Shown: one piece after another, positions 43,436 through 52,423 of the stretch
Numbering within the stretch: the first letter of the stretch is position 1
Layout: each line of letters starts with the position of its first letter
From: Fervidobacterium changbaicum
GTDB taxonomy: Bacteria > Thermotogota > Thermotogae > Thermotogales > Fervidobacteriaceae
Assembly: GCF_004117075.1 (NCBI RefSeq)
Contig: NZ_CP026721.1
Span: 2,202,350 to 2,266,349, forward strand
DNA length: 64,000 bases
Direction: 5' to 3'
Position numbers and translations under genes: made by a program
The notes under the pieces: model-generated
Told to the model about the DNA's origin: nothing
The model's database searches: none
Seen by the model: only the letters and a program-made list of their open reading frames with translations

Positions 43436-46000
43436 CTAACCTTGGAACAACTTGTAACCGATCATCGTCAATATTTCGAGCTGCTTTTCATTTTCTACTC
43501 CTTCAGGAATCGCATCTAAGTTGAATGACCTTGCGATGTTGTAGACTGCCTCTAGTATTTTTATTGAGCGTGAATCTTCCGGAATTCGCGATACAAACGA
43601 CCTGTCGACTTTTATCTTTTTCAAAGGTAGTACTGTTAAGTATGATAATGAAGAGTAACCGGTTCCGAAGTCATCTATACACAGCTGGCAACCAAAGTTC
43701 AAAAGCTTCTCAACATTGCTCTTCACCGTTTGGTTCATGTCGATAAGTATGTTTTCGGTAAATTCAATAACTATCTTTTTTGGTTTTATCTCATAAGCAG
43801 AAATGATTTCAATGAAGCGTTCAGCCATATTTGGATGTCTTAGCTGAACTGGGCTAACATTTACATCGACAAATGCTATAGAATCGTCGTTACTAGCCAT
43901 GAACTCACAGACTTGCCTTAGCACTTCTTCACCAACAGATATAATCATTCCGTTTTCTTCTAAAAATTTTATAAAATCAAGCGGTGGGACTATAGAACCG
44001 TCTTTTTTTAGCCAGCGTAGAAGCGCCTCTGCTCCAACTATTTCTGAATAAGAGTTACAAATAGGTTGCAAGAAGATCTTGAGCTCGCCATTGAAAACAG
44101 CTTCTTTCAACGCCCGCTCCTTTGTTGCTAATTCTTGGAGTTCGTTGTCAATAAGAGCACTGTAATAAACCGTGCCATCTCTTGAAGACTTTGCTCGTGA
44201 AAGTGCGAGGTTAAGCTTTCTCAATACGTCTTCGGCATTGTCCATCGAGCTAAAGATATGTATCCCTGTTGAAAACTTTATCTCCAAGATTTCGCTATTT
44301 ACATTGTAGAACTTTCTTAATTCTGCTTCAAGTTTTCCTACAATGTTTGCAACAGTTGCTTTTGCCTGCTTATAGTCTTTTCCAACTTTTTCGAGCAAGA
44401 TCCAAAATTCATCCGCATAAGGTCTTCCTATAGTGTCTCCCTCTCGAAGAACTTGTTTTAATCTTTTTGCAATTTCTCTTAGCAACTCATCCCCAAAGCT
44501 ATGTCCCCTGGTACTGTTGAAAAGGGAGAAATCCCTGATATCTATGGCGATAACTGCGTTGTAATCATCTATCGAAGAGAACTCAATCGTTGAGGATAGC
44601 TTTCTTATGAAATAGTGTCTTGAATAAAGTCCTGTTAGTGGGTCCCTTTGCAGAACATTTCTTGCGATGTTCATAGCTTCCCTTTCAGCGGTGATATCAG
44701 TGTATATTGCGTATATAAGCACTTCTTCGTCGGTTTCAATTACGGAGACAGTAATCCTAACATCAACCAGCGTACCATCTTTTCTTCGCCTTGTCGTTTC
44801 AACTCTCAAGAATTTTTGCTCAAGAACTAAATTTCTAAGTTTATCAGACTCTGTTTCCAAATCTTTTGGCAATATTAACTCATCAATAGGTTTTGCGAGA
44901 ACTTCTTCCTTGCTATAACCAAACATAGTAAGAAATTGGTTGTTGCACTCCTTGACTATCCCATCTTTGTCCAATATCACAGCACCATCAGGGATGTTTT
45001 CGAAAAGTGTTTTAAAAAATGCTTGGGTTTTTTCTATGTGCCTCTTTGAAGCAATTTCACTGGTTACATCCTTTAGAATAACAAGCACTGTACCATCTTT
45101 TTCGTATTCGGTTGTGGAAATACTAAGAAACTTGTTATTTTCGAAAATAATCTCACCGTTTTTCTTGATTAAATTTCTTATCTTTGCTTCTACTCTCCCA
45201 ATTGTAGCTTCTCTTCCCAAACCAAGATGTTGTGAGGCAGATTCATTCATATCAAGAACACGTCCGTTAACACTATCAACTACAATATACCCATCTTTGG
45301 AGTATTCGTACGCTTTAAACCTTGCTGAGAGCAAAATTCTTCGCCATGCGTAATTTATGGTCAAGAGATTTAAAAACATTACTGTATGCGATAGAATAAA
45401 CGAAAGCAGCGTGTAGTTAAAATTTGCGAGATATACCGCAACTGTGCCAGACATGCCAAATATAAATATTAAGATGGTGCGTTTCTTCGTTTTCTCGTCA
45501 AGCTTCTTACTCTCAAATATGTATTTAGCAGCCAATGAGAGCAATATTACAGCGAAAATGAAGTATGTCCAAGGAATAAACGAACCATGCGGCCTAATTT
45601 TTTCTGGACCGTAAAATACAGTCTTTACCTCGCCAGACCAAAATAACTTGTGGTATTCGTTAGTGAGTGCTAAAATTAAATAAAGTGTTGGAATGGTATA
45701 TAGAAATAACATCTTATTTTTGGACTTTTCTGTTCCTGAAAAATCCAAAGTAAATGAAAACACGGCAACCGGTAAGTAAAGTAAAAGTATGTCCTGAAAT
45801 TTTTCTAATAACAAGATGTTAGTTACTTCGTATTTGAAAAACTCTGTACAACTAAATAGCAATACGTGCACAGCAACATGAAGAGCACCTTTTGAAATTC
45901 TGTAAACCTTTCTATCTAAAGCATACGCAAAGTTTACAACAGATACAAGTACACCTATCATGGCCAATATTTTGTTGACAATCAACGTAATATCAACCAC
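43436..46000 (-). CDS. Membrane PAS-GGDEF-EAL protein, truncated by an in-frame TAG
   Basis: 854 aa to the TAG. An N-terminal 7TM sensor region (about 1-220) is followed by two PAS domains. The GGDEF domain is degenerate: RPYADEF replaces RxGGDEF, so it is probably not a cyclase. The EAL domain keeps AEALLRW, FTENILID, DDFGTGYSSLSYL and PEGVEN, as expected of a c-di-GMP phosphodiesterase. The stop falls at KLFQG-stop; the next codons in the same frame read YFGKPMSVDDFTKVL and continue to TAA at 43361, exactly the expected EAL C-terminus. One base change in a tyrosine-like codon would explain it. The GTG start at 46000 has an overlapping site and is uncertain. Confidence 0.88.
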   Translation of the reverse strand: MVDITLIVNKILAMIGVLVSVVNFAYALDRKVYRISKGALHVAVHVLLFSCTEFFKYEVTNILLLEKFQDILLLYLPVAVFSFTLDFSGTEKSKNKMLFLYTIPTLYLILALTNEYHKLFWSGEVKTVFYGPEKIRPHGSFIPWTYFIFAVILLSLAAKYIFESKKLDEKTKKRTILIFIFGMSGTVAVYLANFNYTLLSFILSHTVMFLNLLTINYAWRRILLSARFKAYEYSKDGYIVVDSVNGRVLDMNESASQHLGLGREATIGRVEAKIRNLIKKNGEIIFENNKFLSISTTEYEKDGTVLVILKDVTSEIASKRHIEKTQAFFKTLFENIPDGAVILDKDGIVKECNNQFLTMFGYSKEEVLAKPIDELILPKDLETESDKLRNLVLEQKFLRVETTRRRKDGTLVDVRITVSVIETDEEVLIYAIYTDITAEREAMNIARNVLQRDPLTGLYSRHYFIRKLSSTIEFSSIDDYNAVIAIDIRDFSLFNSTRGHSFGDELLREIAKRLKQVLREGDTIGRPYADEFWILLEKVGKDYKQAKATVANIVGKLEAELRKFYNVNSEILEIKFSTGIHIFSSMDNAEDVLRKLNLALSRAKSSRDGTVYYSALIDNELQELATKERALKEAVFNGELKIFLQPICNSYSEIVGAEALLRWLKKDGSIVPPLDFIKFLEENGMIISVGEEVLRQVCEFMASNDDSIAFVDVNVSPVQLRHPNMAERFIEIISAYEIKPKKIVIEFTENILIDMNQTVKSNVEKLLNFGCQLCIDDFGTGYSSLSYLTVLPLKKIKVDRSFVSRIPEDSRSIKILEAVYNIARSFNLDAIPEGVENEKQLEILTMIGYKLFQG

Positions 46001-46105
46001 TCCTCATGTGCTGCTTTCTTAAGTTCTTTGAAACTATTTCCAAAAGAAATTATACCATATCTTAAATCAAACTTGTGTGATATGACGTGGAAAAATTGTA
46101 AAATT

Positions 46106-46120
46106 AGGATAAAATATCCT
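46106..46120. promoter_or_regulatory. 15-bp palindrome upstream of the malic enzyme gene
   Basis: AGGATA-AAA-TATCCT, perfectly symmetric, 45 bp before the start codon and just after a TAAAAT hexamer. A possible operator. Confidence 0.35.
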
Positions 46121-46164
46121 ATCAAGTGCTTTAATTTATAATCACTAAGCAGGGGGTGTCATCG

Positions 46165-47286
46165 ATGGGACCGTTGGACATTCATAGATTGTTGCAAGGA
46201 AAGTACAAAATAACCGTGCCATTGGAAGTTACGGAAGAAAATCTCAAATACCTTTATACACCAGGAGTTGCAGAAGTTGCAATGGAGTGTGCAAGAGAGC
46301 CAAGTAATGCTTTCATATATACAAGGCGAAAACGCGTAATAGCAGTTGTAAGTGACGGGAGCGCAGTTCTTGGACTGGGAAACATTGGACCGTACGGAGC
46401 ATTACCTGTCATGGAAGGAAAGGCGATGCTTTTTAAGGAATTTGGAAACTTGGATGCATTTCCGATATGTCTCGGTACTCAGAATACGGAAGAAATAATA
46501 AGCATTGTAAAAGCACTTGAACCTTCGTTTGGCGGGATAAATTTAGAAGACATTTCCGCACCAAGATGCTTCGAGATACTGAAACATTTGGATAGTGAAA
46601 CTTCAATCCCCGTATTTCACGATGATCAACAAGGGACAGCTGTAGTTGTACTTGCGGGATTGCAAAATGCACTAAAATTGGCTGGTAAGAGAATATCCGA
46701 TGTAAAGATAGTGGTGAATGGAATCGGTGCTGCAGGGTATAATATCACCAAACTACTTCTAGAATACGGTGCGAAGAACGTATATCCTTGTGACGTGTAC
46801 GGATTACTGAATGAATCCACAGCTTTACACGAGTATCATCTAGAAATATCCAGGTTAACTAATCCAAAGAATATAAGTGCAACGCTCAAAGAGTGTTTAA
46901 AAGACGCAGATGTCTTTATTGGGGTTTCGAAAGGTAATCTACTGACAGGCGAGGATATTAAACAAATGGCAAAGAATCCCGTAATATTTGCCTTAGCAAA
47001 TCCGACACCAGAGATAATGCCTGATACAGCTTATGAAAACGGTGCGTTCATTGTTGCAACAGGTAGATCTGATTTTCCAAATCAGGTGAATAATCTCCTT
47101 GCATTTCCAGGAATTATGCGAGCTGCGGTAGAAAAACAAAGAAAGATTACACATACCATACTCTTGAAAGCGGCTGAAATCATATCAAAAACTGTGGAGC
47201 CAAGCAGATACATGATACTCCCTAAAGCAACCGATAGAAGATTGCACGAAATGCTTTATAAGGGTCTAATCGAAATTTTTGATTAG
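46165..47286 (+). CDS. NAD(P)-dependent malic enzyme
   Basis: 373 aa, the short prokaryotic form. Motifs are LYTPGVAEVA (catalytic tyrosine), VVSDGSAVLGLGNIGP, VMEGKAMLFKEFG (catalytic lysine), PVFHDDQQGTA (metal site), the Rossmann motif VNGIGAAGYNI, and FALANPTPEI. It decarboxylates malate to pyruvate in the cytoplasm. ATG 46165 is well spaced from AGGGGGTG; GTG 46156 lies inside the site. The next gene follows within about 20 bp. Confidence 0.95.
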   Translation: MGPLDIHRLLQGKYKITVPLEVTEENLKYLYTPGVAEVAMECAREPSNAFIYTRRKRVIAVVSDGSAVLGLGNIGPYGALPVMEGKAMLFKEFGNLDAFPICLGTQNTEEIISIVKALEPSFGGINLEDISAPRCFEILKHLDSETSIPVFHDDQQGTAVVVLAGLQNALKLAGKRISDVKIVVNGIGAAGYNITKLLLEYGAKNVYPCDVYGLLNESTALHEYHLEISRLTNPKNISATLKECLKDADVFIGVSKGNLLTGEDIKQMAKNPVIFALANPTPEIMPDTAYENGAFIVATGRSDFPNQVNNLLAFPGIMRAAVEKQRKITHTILLKAAEIISKTVEPSRYMILPKATDRRLHEMLYKGLIEIFD

Positions 47287-47306
47287 TTGACATGGAGGTG
47301 GAAAAG

Positions 47307-47735
47307 ATGACAACATCGATGGAAAGGAAAATTGCCAAAGGTTTTCTCATCTCAGTAATCTTCATACTCTTCATTTGTGGTCCCGTCTTCGCAAGTAGTG
47401 CTACGACAAAGCTATTTGTTTTCTTGAGTACAGATAACTTCGTGGGCGTGGAGTTGAGAGCATCGACGGATATGTATTCGCACCTTTACGCCAATATAGG
47501 TATAAATCAGCTTACTTTTGGACTGAGATTGTCCTCTAAACAATTGCAGGGTCTGTACATTTCTCCGGGTTTTTATATGAAATACGCTTCCCCATTATTT
47601 GTTAACTTTTCTGTGGGGTATACATTCAAAGTTTCTGGTGCTGAAAATCTATTATTTTTGTTAGAAGCTGGTGGTAAAAAGTTGTTTGATAAACCTGAGA
47701 GTTTTATAAACTTTGCTGTTTATTTGCCGTTCTGA
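47307..47735 (+). CDS. Small exported protein, possibly outer-membrane beta-barrel-like
   Basis: 142 aa. A signal peptide is clear (KGFLISVIFILFICGPVFA, cleavage after ASS or nearby). The mature part alternates hydrophobic and polar residues in short strands (LFVFLSTDNFVGVELRA, LYANIGINQLTFGLRL) and ends in a phenylalanine (YLPF), as outer-membrane proteins do. ATG 47307 is 6 nt after GGAGGTG. No family recognised. Confidence 0.7.
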   Translation: MTTSMERKIAKGFLISVIFILFICGPVFASSATTKLFVFLSTDNFVGVELRASTDMYSHLYANIGINQLTFGLRLSSKQLQGLYISPGFYMKYASPLFVNFSVGYTFKVSGAENLLFLLEAGGKKLFDKPESFINFAVYLPF

Positions 47736-47797
47736 CGGAGATCACTTAGTGGAACGTCATTCTCCACATATTTATTAACCTACGAAAGGGGGATACT

Positions 47798-48484
47798 ATG
47801 AGAAATCTGTCGTACCTTCTTCCTGCGATTGTTAACTCGGTCGCTGTGGTTTTTGGAAGTTCAATAGGTTTCCTTTTCAGAAAAGGAATATCCGAAAGAT
47901 TTCGAAGGGTACTTTTTGCTGCCGTAGGGCTTTCTACAATCGGTATAGGTTTAAAGATGATTCTTGGAGCTAATAACTTTCTTATTGTGTTGTTTTCAAT
48001 GGTTGTTGGTGGTGTGATTGGAGAGTTTTTTGATTTGGAAGGAAAACTGAAAGCCATTGGTGACAACATCAAGGAAGGGGACTTCTCAACAGGGTTTGTA
48101 ACGTCATCTCTGCTTTTTCTTGTTGGACCTATGACCATTGTAGGTTCAATAACGGCAGGATTAAATGGGGATGGAAATATCATATACACCAAATCGTTGC
48201 TCGATTTTATTTCATCAATAGTGCTCTCTTCAACTTACGGTTTAGGGGTTATGCTTTCGGCATTGAGCGTTTTGGTCATACAAGGCGGTATTACTCTCTT
48301 TGCTAGTTTACTCACGTTCTTAACATCGCCTGTTTACTTGAATGACTTGGTTGCCGTCGGTGGATTAATGGTTTTTGGGATTGGCTTGAGAATATTGGAA
48401 ATAAAGGATCCGAAAGTTGGAAATTACCTACCTGCACTTTTGGTTTCACCTGTGCTCACCTTTCTTACAAGCTTCTTAAAATAA
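47798..48484 (+). CDS. DUF554 membrane protein
   Basis: 228 aa with about seven hydrophobic helices. Family-like segments are PAIVNSVAVVFGSSIG, VVGGVIGEFFDLEGKL, LLFLVGPMTIVGSITAGLNGD and GGLMVFGIGLRILEIK. Members may be small transporters; function unknown. ATG 47798 follows AAAGGGGG. A strong terminator follows. Confidence 0.88.
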   Translation: MRNLSYLLPAIVNSVAVVFGSSIGFLFRKGISERFRRVLFAAVGLSTIGIGLKMILGANNFLIVLFSMVVGGVIGEFFDLEGKLKAIGDNIKEGDFSTGFVTSSLLFLVGPMTIVGSITAGLNGDGNIIYTKSLLDFISSIVLSSTYGLGVMLSALSVLVIQGGITLFASLLTFLTSPVYLNDLVAVGGLMVFGIGLRILEIKDPKVGNYLPALLVSPVLTFLTSFLK

Positions 48485-48490
48485 CACAAA

Positions 48491-48513
48491 AAGGCCCCCG
48501 AGTCGGGGGCCTT
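48491..48513. terminator. Bidirectional terminator
   Basis: AAGGCCCCCG and CGGGGGCCTT with loop AGT lie between the convergent DUF554 and superoxide reductase genes. A and T flanks on both sides. Confidence 0.8.
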
Positions 48514-48531
48514 TGTGATAAAGAAATAATT

Positions 48532-48888
48532 TTATTCTTCTACAACAACGTCAGCTGAACCTTCCCAAAGACCATGGATGTTACAATATGAGAGAGCTAT
48601 AAGTTTTGAAGTCTTTTCAAGTTTTATTTTTACCTTCACAAAAGGTTCCTCAAGTGTAGGTGAAAAGTCGTAGCGTCCTATTCTAAGGATGTACGGTGCA
48701 CCTTCCGGCATAGCGTAGAGTTCGATCCATGCAATATGGTGTTCCACTGTGTTTGGATGCGGAATCTCTTTTCCAACAGATACTTCTACCTCAAACCACT
48801 CACCCTTTTTAACTTTTTCCGGAGCGCAAATAACTGGAACGTGCTTTTCTCCTTTAAAATCACCAGATTTTACAAAATCACCTATCAT
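48532..48888 (-). CDS. Superoxide reductase (neelaredoxin type)
   Basis: 118 aa. The Fe(His)4Cys site is visible: EKHVPVI, HPNTVEHHIAWIEL, and SYCNIHGLW at the C-terminus. There is no N-terminal desulforedoxin domain. It reduces superoxide to peroxide without oxygen release, which suits an anaerobe. ATG 48888 follows GAGGGAG. It lies 46 bp after the rubrerythrin gene, with the Fur-type gene farther upstream, forming an oxygen-defence cluster. Confidence 0.92.
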   Translation of the reverse strand: MIGDFVKSGDFKGEKHVPVICAPEKVKKGEWFEVEVSVGKEIPHPNTVEHHIAWIELYAMPEGAPYILRIGRYDFSPTLEEPFVKVKIKLEKTSKLIALSYCNIHGLWEGSADVVVEE

Positions 48889-48934
48889 TTTCTCCCTCCT
48901 CTCTCAGTCTCTTAAGCTTCCGTAAGCAAGAAAA

Positions 48935-49438
48935 TTAGAATTCAACAAAGGCGGACTTAGGAGCTCCGCACACAGGACATTTTTCAGGTGCTTCATCTTC
49001 CGTCGTATAACCGCAGACTGAACAGATGTAAATCTTCTCAGCCTCGTAATCTTTTCCTTCATTCACAAGATTAAGCGCCTTCTTATACATTTCTGCGTGA
49101 ATCTTTTCCGCTTCAAGAGCGTAGTGAGTACTGATTTGAGCTTCCTTTTCCCCCTGCAGTTTAGCTGTTTCGTTGTAAACGGGATACATTTCTTCTACCT
49201 CGAACGTTTCACCGGCTATACAAGATTGAATATTTGCTGGATTATCCCCCAACTTCTTGAGCGCCTTAAAGTGGTTTCTTGCGTGCACAAACTCTGCATA
49301 AGCAATAGCCTTAAAAAGGTTTGCTAATTTCTTTAAACCGGACTTCTCAGCCTCATCGGCAAAGATCAAATACTTCATGTGTGCCATAGACTCGCCTGCA
49401 AAAGCATCTTCCAAGAACTTTTTCGTCATATCCCTCAT
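48935..49438 (-). CDS. Rubrerythrin
   Basis: 167 aa. The N-terminal diiron domain contains FAGESMAHMKY, EFVHARNHF and the second EKIHAEMYKKAL pair. The C-terminal rubredoxin domain has CSVCGY and CPVCGAP. It reduces hydrogen peroxide, the product of superoxide reductase. ATG 49438 is 7 nt after GGGGAGG; the in-frame GTG at 49444 is closer to the site and less likely. Confidence 0.94.
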   Translation of the reverse strand: MRDMTKKFLEDAFAGESMAHMKYLIFADEAEKSGLKKLANLFKAIAYAEFVHARNHFKALKKLGDNPANIQSCIAGETFEVEEMYPVYNETAKLQGEKEAQISTHYALEAEKIHAEMYKKALNLVNEGKDYEAEKIYICSVCGYTTEDEAPEKCPVCGAPKSAFVEF

Positions 49439-49467
49439 GTTCACACCTCCCCTTGAAATTTAGTATA

Positions 49468-49506
49468 GCAGCTCCCTTTTTTCATATTAAGGAGAAAGGG
49501 AGCTGC
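49468..49506 (-). promoter_or_regulatory. 12-bp inverted repeat between the Fur-family and rubrerythrin genes
   Basis: GCAGCTCCCTTT and AAAGGGAGCTGC are separated by 15 bp. No T run follows on the minus strand. It lies between the fur stop and the rubrerythrin start, so it could be a weak terminator, an attenuator or an operator. Confidence 0.5.
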
Positions 49507-49527
49507 CACTCGCTCTTATTCATTGCA

Positions 49528-49953
49528 TTAATGACCCAAACAGTTCTTACAAATACCGACCAAAGTAAGCTGGACATTGTGCACTTCGTGCCCATCGATA
49601 TTCGAAATGTTGGGCAGTTCAACGTTAAGCTCAATATCGTATATTTTCTTACACTTTGTGCAATAAAAGTGGTGATGATTTTCTCTAACAAAGTCGTACC
49701 TGATGGCATCAGGAGTGATAATAACCTTAACTAAACCAGCATCTGCTAAGGCTCTAAGAGTATTGTAAACAGTCGCCCTTGAAAGAACTGATAATTTCTG
49801 CTCTCTTACAAAATGCTCGTAAATTTCGTCCGCGGACGGATGTGAATACGTATTACGGAGATACTCTAGGATCTCCACTCTGTGAACCGTTGGTTTTACT
49901 CCCTTTTCTTTCAACAATTCGCGTATTTCGCTTCTCGTATCAATCTGTACCAT
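49528..49953 (-). CDS. Fur-family regulator (PerR-like by context)
   Basis: 141 aa. The winged-helix N-terminus has TVHRVEILEYL and LSRATVYNTLRALADAGLV. The metal-sensing segment is RENHHHFYCTKC, and the second cysteine pair is CKNC (structural zinc). It is upstream of rubrerythrin and superoxide reductase on the same strand, so peroxide sensing (PerR) fits best, although iron (Fur) or zinc (Zur) sensing cannot be excluded from sequence alone. ATG 49953 follows GGAGGCGG. Confidence 0.88.
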   Translation of the reverse strand: MVQIDTRSEIRELLKEKGVKPTVHRVEILEYLRNTYSHPSADEIYEHFVREQKLSVLSRATVYNTLRALADAGLVKVIITPDAIRYDFVRENHHHFYCTKCKKIYDIELNVELPNISNIDGHEVHNVQLTLVGICKNCLGH

Positions 49954-50089
49954 TCAGCCGCCTCCCGTTATCGGTATAAAATTTTACAAAGTCCAAGTTT
50001 ATTTTACCACGAATATGAAACGATTTCAAGTAAGCTTTTCTGTTATACTTTTGTGAATTTTCTAAGACACTTGCGACTTAATTCTGTAT

Positions 50090-50118
50090 TTGACAATTCT
50101 AATCGATTGTGGTACACT
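50090..50118 (+). promoter_or_regulatory. Promoter of cysE-cysK
   Basis: Consensus TTGACA, 17-bp spacer, TACACT. The start codon is 50 nt farther, with an AAGGAG site between. Confidence 0.75.
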
Positions 50119-50167
50119 GAAATTAGTCTTACCTAAGTAAGTGACTTCATATGTATAAGGAGTGATG

Positions 50168-50857
50168 ATGAATGGGGTGCGTTTTTTGGAAAATCTTAGA
50201 AGGCTTTTCAAAGAGTTAAGAAACATGTATAGAGCAATTAAACTGGATAAAGAATACCTCAAGCGCTTAGATCCTTCTTTTGAAGTTTCTTATCAGTACC
50301 GTTTTCATGCTGGATTCAGGTCGCTAAAACTTTACAGACTCTCGCATGCCTTTTACGTATCTGGTTTTAAATTCATAGCCTATTTTATATACCACATTAA
50401 CCGCGTGTTGTACACCGTTGATATTCATCCGGCAGCTGTTTTGGAACCGGGTGTTGTGATAGACCACGGTGCGGGTGTTGTCGTTGGCTCCACGGCTATA
50501 GTTGGTAGTGGCACAGTGCTATACCACGGCGTTACACTCGGTGCAAAGTACATAACCAAAGGCAAACGGCATCCAACTGTTGGAAAGAACGTGATCATAG
50601 GAGCGGGAGCAAAAGTGCTTGGCCCTGTGAACATCGGTGATAATGCAAAAATTGGTGCAAACAGCGTTGTTATTTCCGATATCCCCGATAATGCCACTGC
50701 CGTAGGTATTCCAGCGCGAATAGTGAATAAAAATTATCGCGATGATGAGAAACTAAGTGTCTCTTTTTCTTCGTATACTGATAAAAAAGAAAAATCTGAA
50801 AGGTCTGATGACCTTTGTCCAGAAGAATTAGTAAATTTGGAGGTTGCTAAGCAATGA
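50168..50857 (+). CDS. cysE: Serine O-acetyltransferase
   Basis: 229 aa. The N-terminal helical part is followed by a left-handed beta-helix of hexapeptide repeats: DIHPAAVLEPGVVIDHGAG, VVGSTAIVG, LYHGVTLGA, GKRHPTVGKNVIIGAGAKVLG. The catalytic His-Asp is in IDHG. It makes O-acetylserine for cysteine synthesis. The ATG at 50168 is 5 nt after AAGGAG; several in-frame starts just upstream overlap this site. The C-terminal tail of about 35 residues is charged and probably disordered. It overlaps cysK by 4 nt (ATGA). Confidence 0.92.
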   Translation: MNGVRFLENLRRLFKELRNMYRAIKLDKEYLKRLDPSFEVSYQYRFHAGFRSLKLYRLSHAFYVSGFKFIAYFIYHINRVLYTVDIHPAAVLEPGVVIDHGAGVVVGSTAIVGSGTVLYHGVTLGAKYITKGKRHPTVGKNVIIGAGAKVLGPVNIGDNAKIGANSVVISDIPDNATAVGIPARIVNKNYRDDEKLSVSFSSYTDKKEKSERSDDLCPEELVNLEVAKQ

Positions 50858-51765
50858 ATACGTCTTCTCTTAACCAGACAATCTCTAAAAATATAACCGC
50901 AATTCGGAATGTAATGATTGGACAGACACCTCTTGTGTACCTTGAAAAATACTCAGTGTACGCTAAGCTTGAAAGGAATAATCCAACTGGAAGCATTAAA
51001 GATAGGCCTGTGTATTTTATGGTATTAAGGGCCTTACAGGACGGATTGATAAATTCTGATACTGTTATCGTCGAACCGACAAGCGGTAATACGGGAATTG
51101 CACTTGCTTGGATCGGTGCAAAGCTCGGGATAAAAGTGATAATTACCATGCCTGAAACTGTTTCCATCGAGCGTCGCCAGCTTTTGACAAGTTTGGGAGC
51201 GGACGTTGTGTTAACTGAAGATATGACGAAGGCTATTGAAAAAGCCAGAGAAATCGTTTCCTCCAAATCTGCTTTTATGCCAAACCAGTTCGAGAACCCG
51301 GAAAACGTTAAAGCTCACTTTTTAACCACGGGGCCAGAGTTACTAACTCAAATGAATTATCAACTGGATGCGTTTGTTGCAGGAATCGGAACTGGTGGAA
51401 CGATAACAGGTGTTGGAAAATTTCTCAAAAGTTTTCGTTCTGATATCAAAATCATCGGAGTGGAACCGAAACAATCACCTGTTGTAAGTGGTGGAACAGC
51501 TAGAAAACACAAGATACAGGGAATTGGTGCGGGTTTTGTACCGAAAATATTGGACATCGGAATCATCGATGAAATAGTTCAAATAGATGACCAGGAAGCT
51601 ATCGAATGGGCAACTAGGTTATGGAAAGAAGGTATATTCGCAGGTATCTCGGCCGCAGCTAATTTGATTGCAAGTGTACTGGTTAGAAAGAAGTATAATT
51701 TAGAACGCGTCGCGACGGTGTTTCCAGACGATGGTTCTAAGTACATTTCTGTTTTACCGGGTTAA
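50854..51765 (+). CDS. cysK: Cysteine synthase (O-acetylserine sulfhydrylase)
   Basis: 303 aa, PLP fold II. The PLP lysine is in NPTGSIKDRP. PTSGNTGIALA is the substrate loop, and GTGGTITGVG binds the phosphate. The C-terminus FPDDGSKYIS is also typical. It makes cysteine from O-acetylserine and sulfide. The start overlaps the cysE stop, so synthesis of the two enzymes is coupled. Confidence 0.95.
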   Translation: MNTSSLNQTISKNITAIRNVMIGQTPLVYLEKYSVYAKLERNNPTGSIKDRPVYFMVLRALQDGLINSDTVIVEPTSGNTGIALAWIGAKLGIKVIITMPETVSIERRQLLTSLGADVVLTEDMTKAIEKAREIVSSKSAFMPNQFENPENVKAHFLTTGPELLTQMNYQLDAFVAGIGTGGTITGVGKFLKSFRSDIKIIGVEPKQSPVVSGGTARKHKIQGIGAGFVPKILDIGIIDEIVQIDDQEAIEWATRLWKEGIFAGISAAANLIASVLVRKKYNLERVATVFPDDGSKYISVLPG

Positions 51766-52115
51766 TAAGCTGAGCAGATGGTCTGTGTAAAAAACAAACG
51801 TGTGCACGCCCGTGGCGTGCACACAACAGTATAGAGACAGCTCCCACCTATCCCCAGTACCCCCATTACTGCTCATAGTATATCACTTCAGCACGTACCA
51901 TGTCAAATTTTCCACGATTGTTGTTTCCAAAATTTTCTTCTTTGGCTTAAATAAATAACTTTGACAACTTTCACTGTTTTCTATGTTGTTCTGCTCCAAA
52001 CCCAGGCGTTTGCAAAAAGAATTTGCCTTTTTGATAATTTTATGATAAAATAGAGCCAAACCAATTAACATATGATACTAGCTTTAATCTCTACAGAACA
52101 AGGAGGATAGGCATT
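51766..52115. other. Intergenic region after cysK
   Basis: It holds the hairpin at 51800-51824 and probably the spoVS promoter (a TAAAAT hexamer near 52045). I see no RNA gene. A 62-codon frame on the minus strand has no ribosome-binding site and is not called. Confidence 0.5.
51800..51824. terminator. Perfect 11-bp hairpin, terminator-like
   Basis: GTGTGCACGCC and GGCGTGCACAC with loop CGT. The T run is on the minus-strand side (TTTGTTTTTT), although the gene ending here is on the plus strand. Confidence 0.55.
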
Positions 52116-52382
52116 ATGGAGATTTTGAAGGTCAGTTCAAAGTCAAGTCCAAACAAAGTTGCGGGTGCTATTGTCGGCTCACTCAAGAAGAACGAGAAGG
52201 TTGAGATTCAAGCTATCGGTGCGGGTGCAGTTAACCAAGCATCTAAGTCTTTGGCTGTTGCAAGAAGGTTTTTGGAGCAAGAAGGCTTGGATTTGTACGT
52301 AGTTCCAGCATTTATTGAAATTCAAATCGGTAACGAAACACGAACAGGTATATCTTTTAAAGTTTATCTCCAAAAAAAGTGA
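52116..52382 (+). CDS. spoVS: Stage V sporulation protein S (SpoVS) homologue
   Basis: 88 aa, the usual SpoVS length with an Alba-like fold. Conserved-looking segments are LKVSSKSSPNKVAGAIVGS, AIGAGAVNQASKSLAVAR and RTGISFKVYLQKK. In Bacillus it affects sporulation; in non-sporulating thermophiles its role is unknown, with nucleic-acid binding suspected. ATG 52116 follows AAGGAGG. The next small gene is 41 bp downstream. Confidence 0.93.
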   Translation: MEILKVSSKSSPNKVAGAIVGSLKKNEKVEIQAIGAGAVNQASKSLAVARRFLEQEGLDLYVVPAFIEIQIGNETRTGISFKVYLQKK

Positions 52383-52423
52383 ACTCTAAGGTTCTAATTG
52401 GAACCGAAAGACTGTAATGGAAG

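Noticed and set aside
51883..52071. 62-codon minus-strand frame after cysK
   Set aside because: No ribosome-binding site or family resemblance; it lies in the probable spoVS promoter region.
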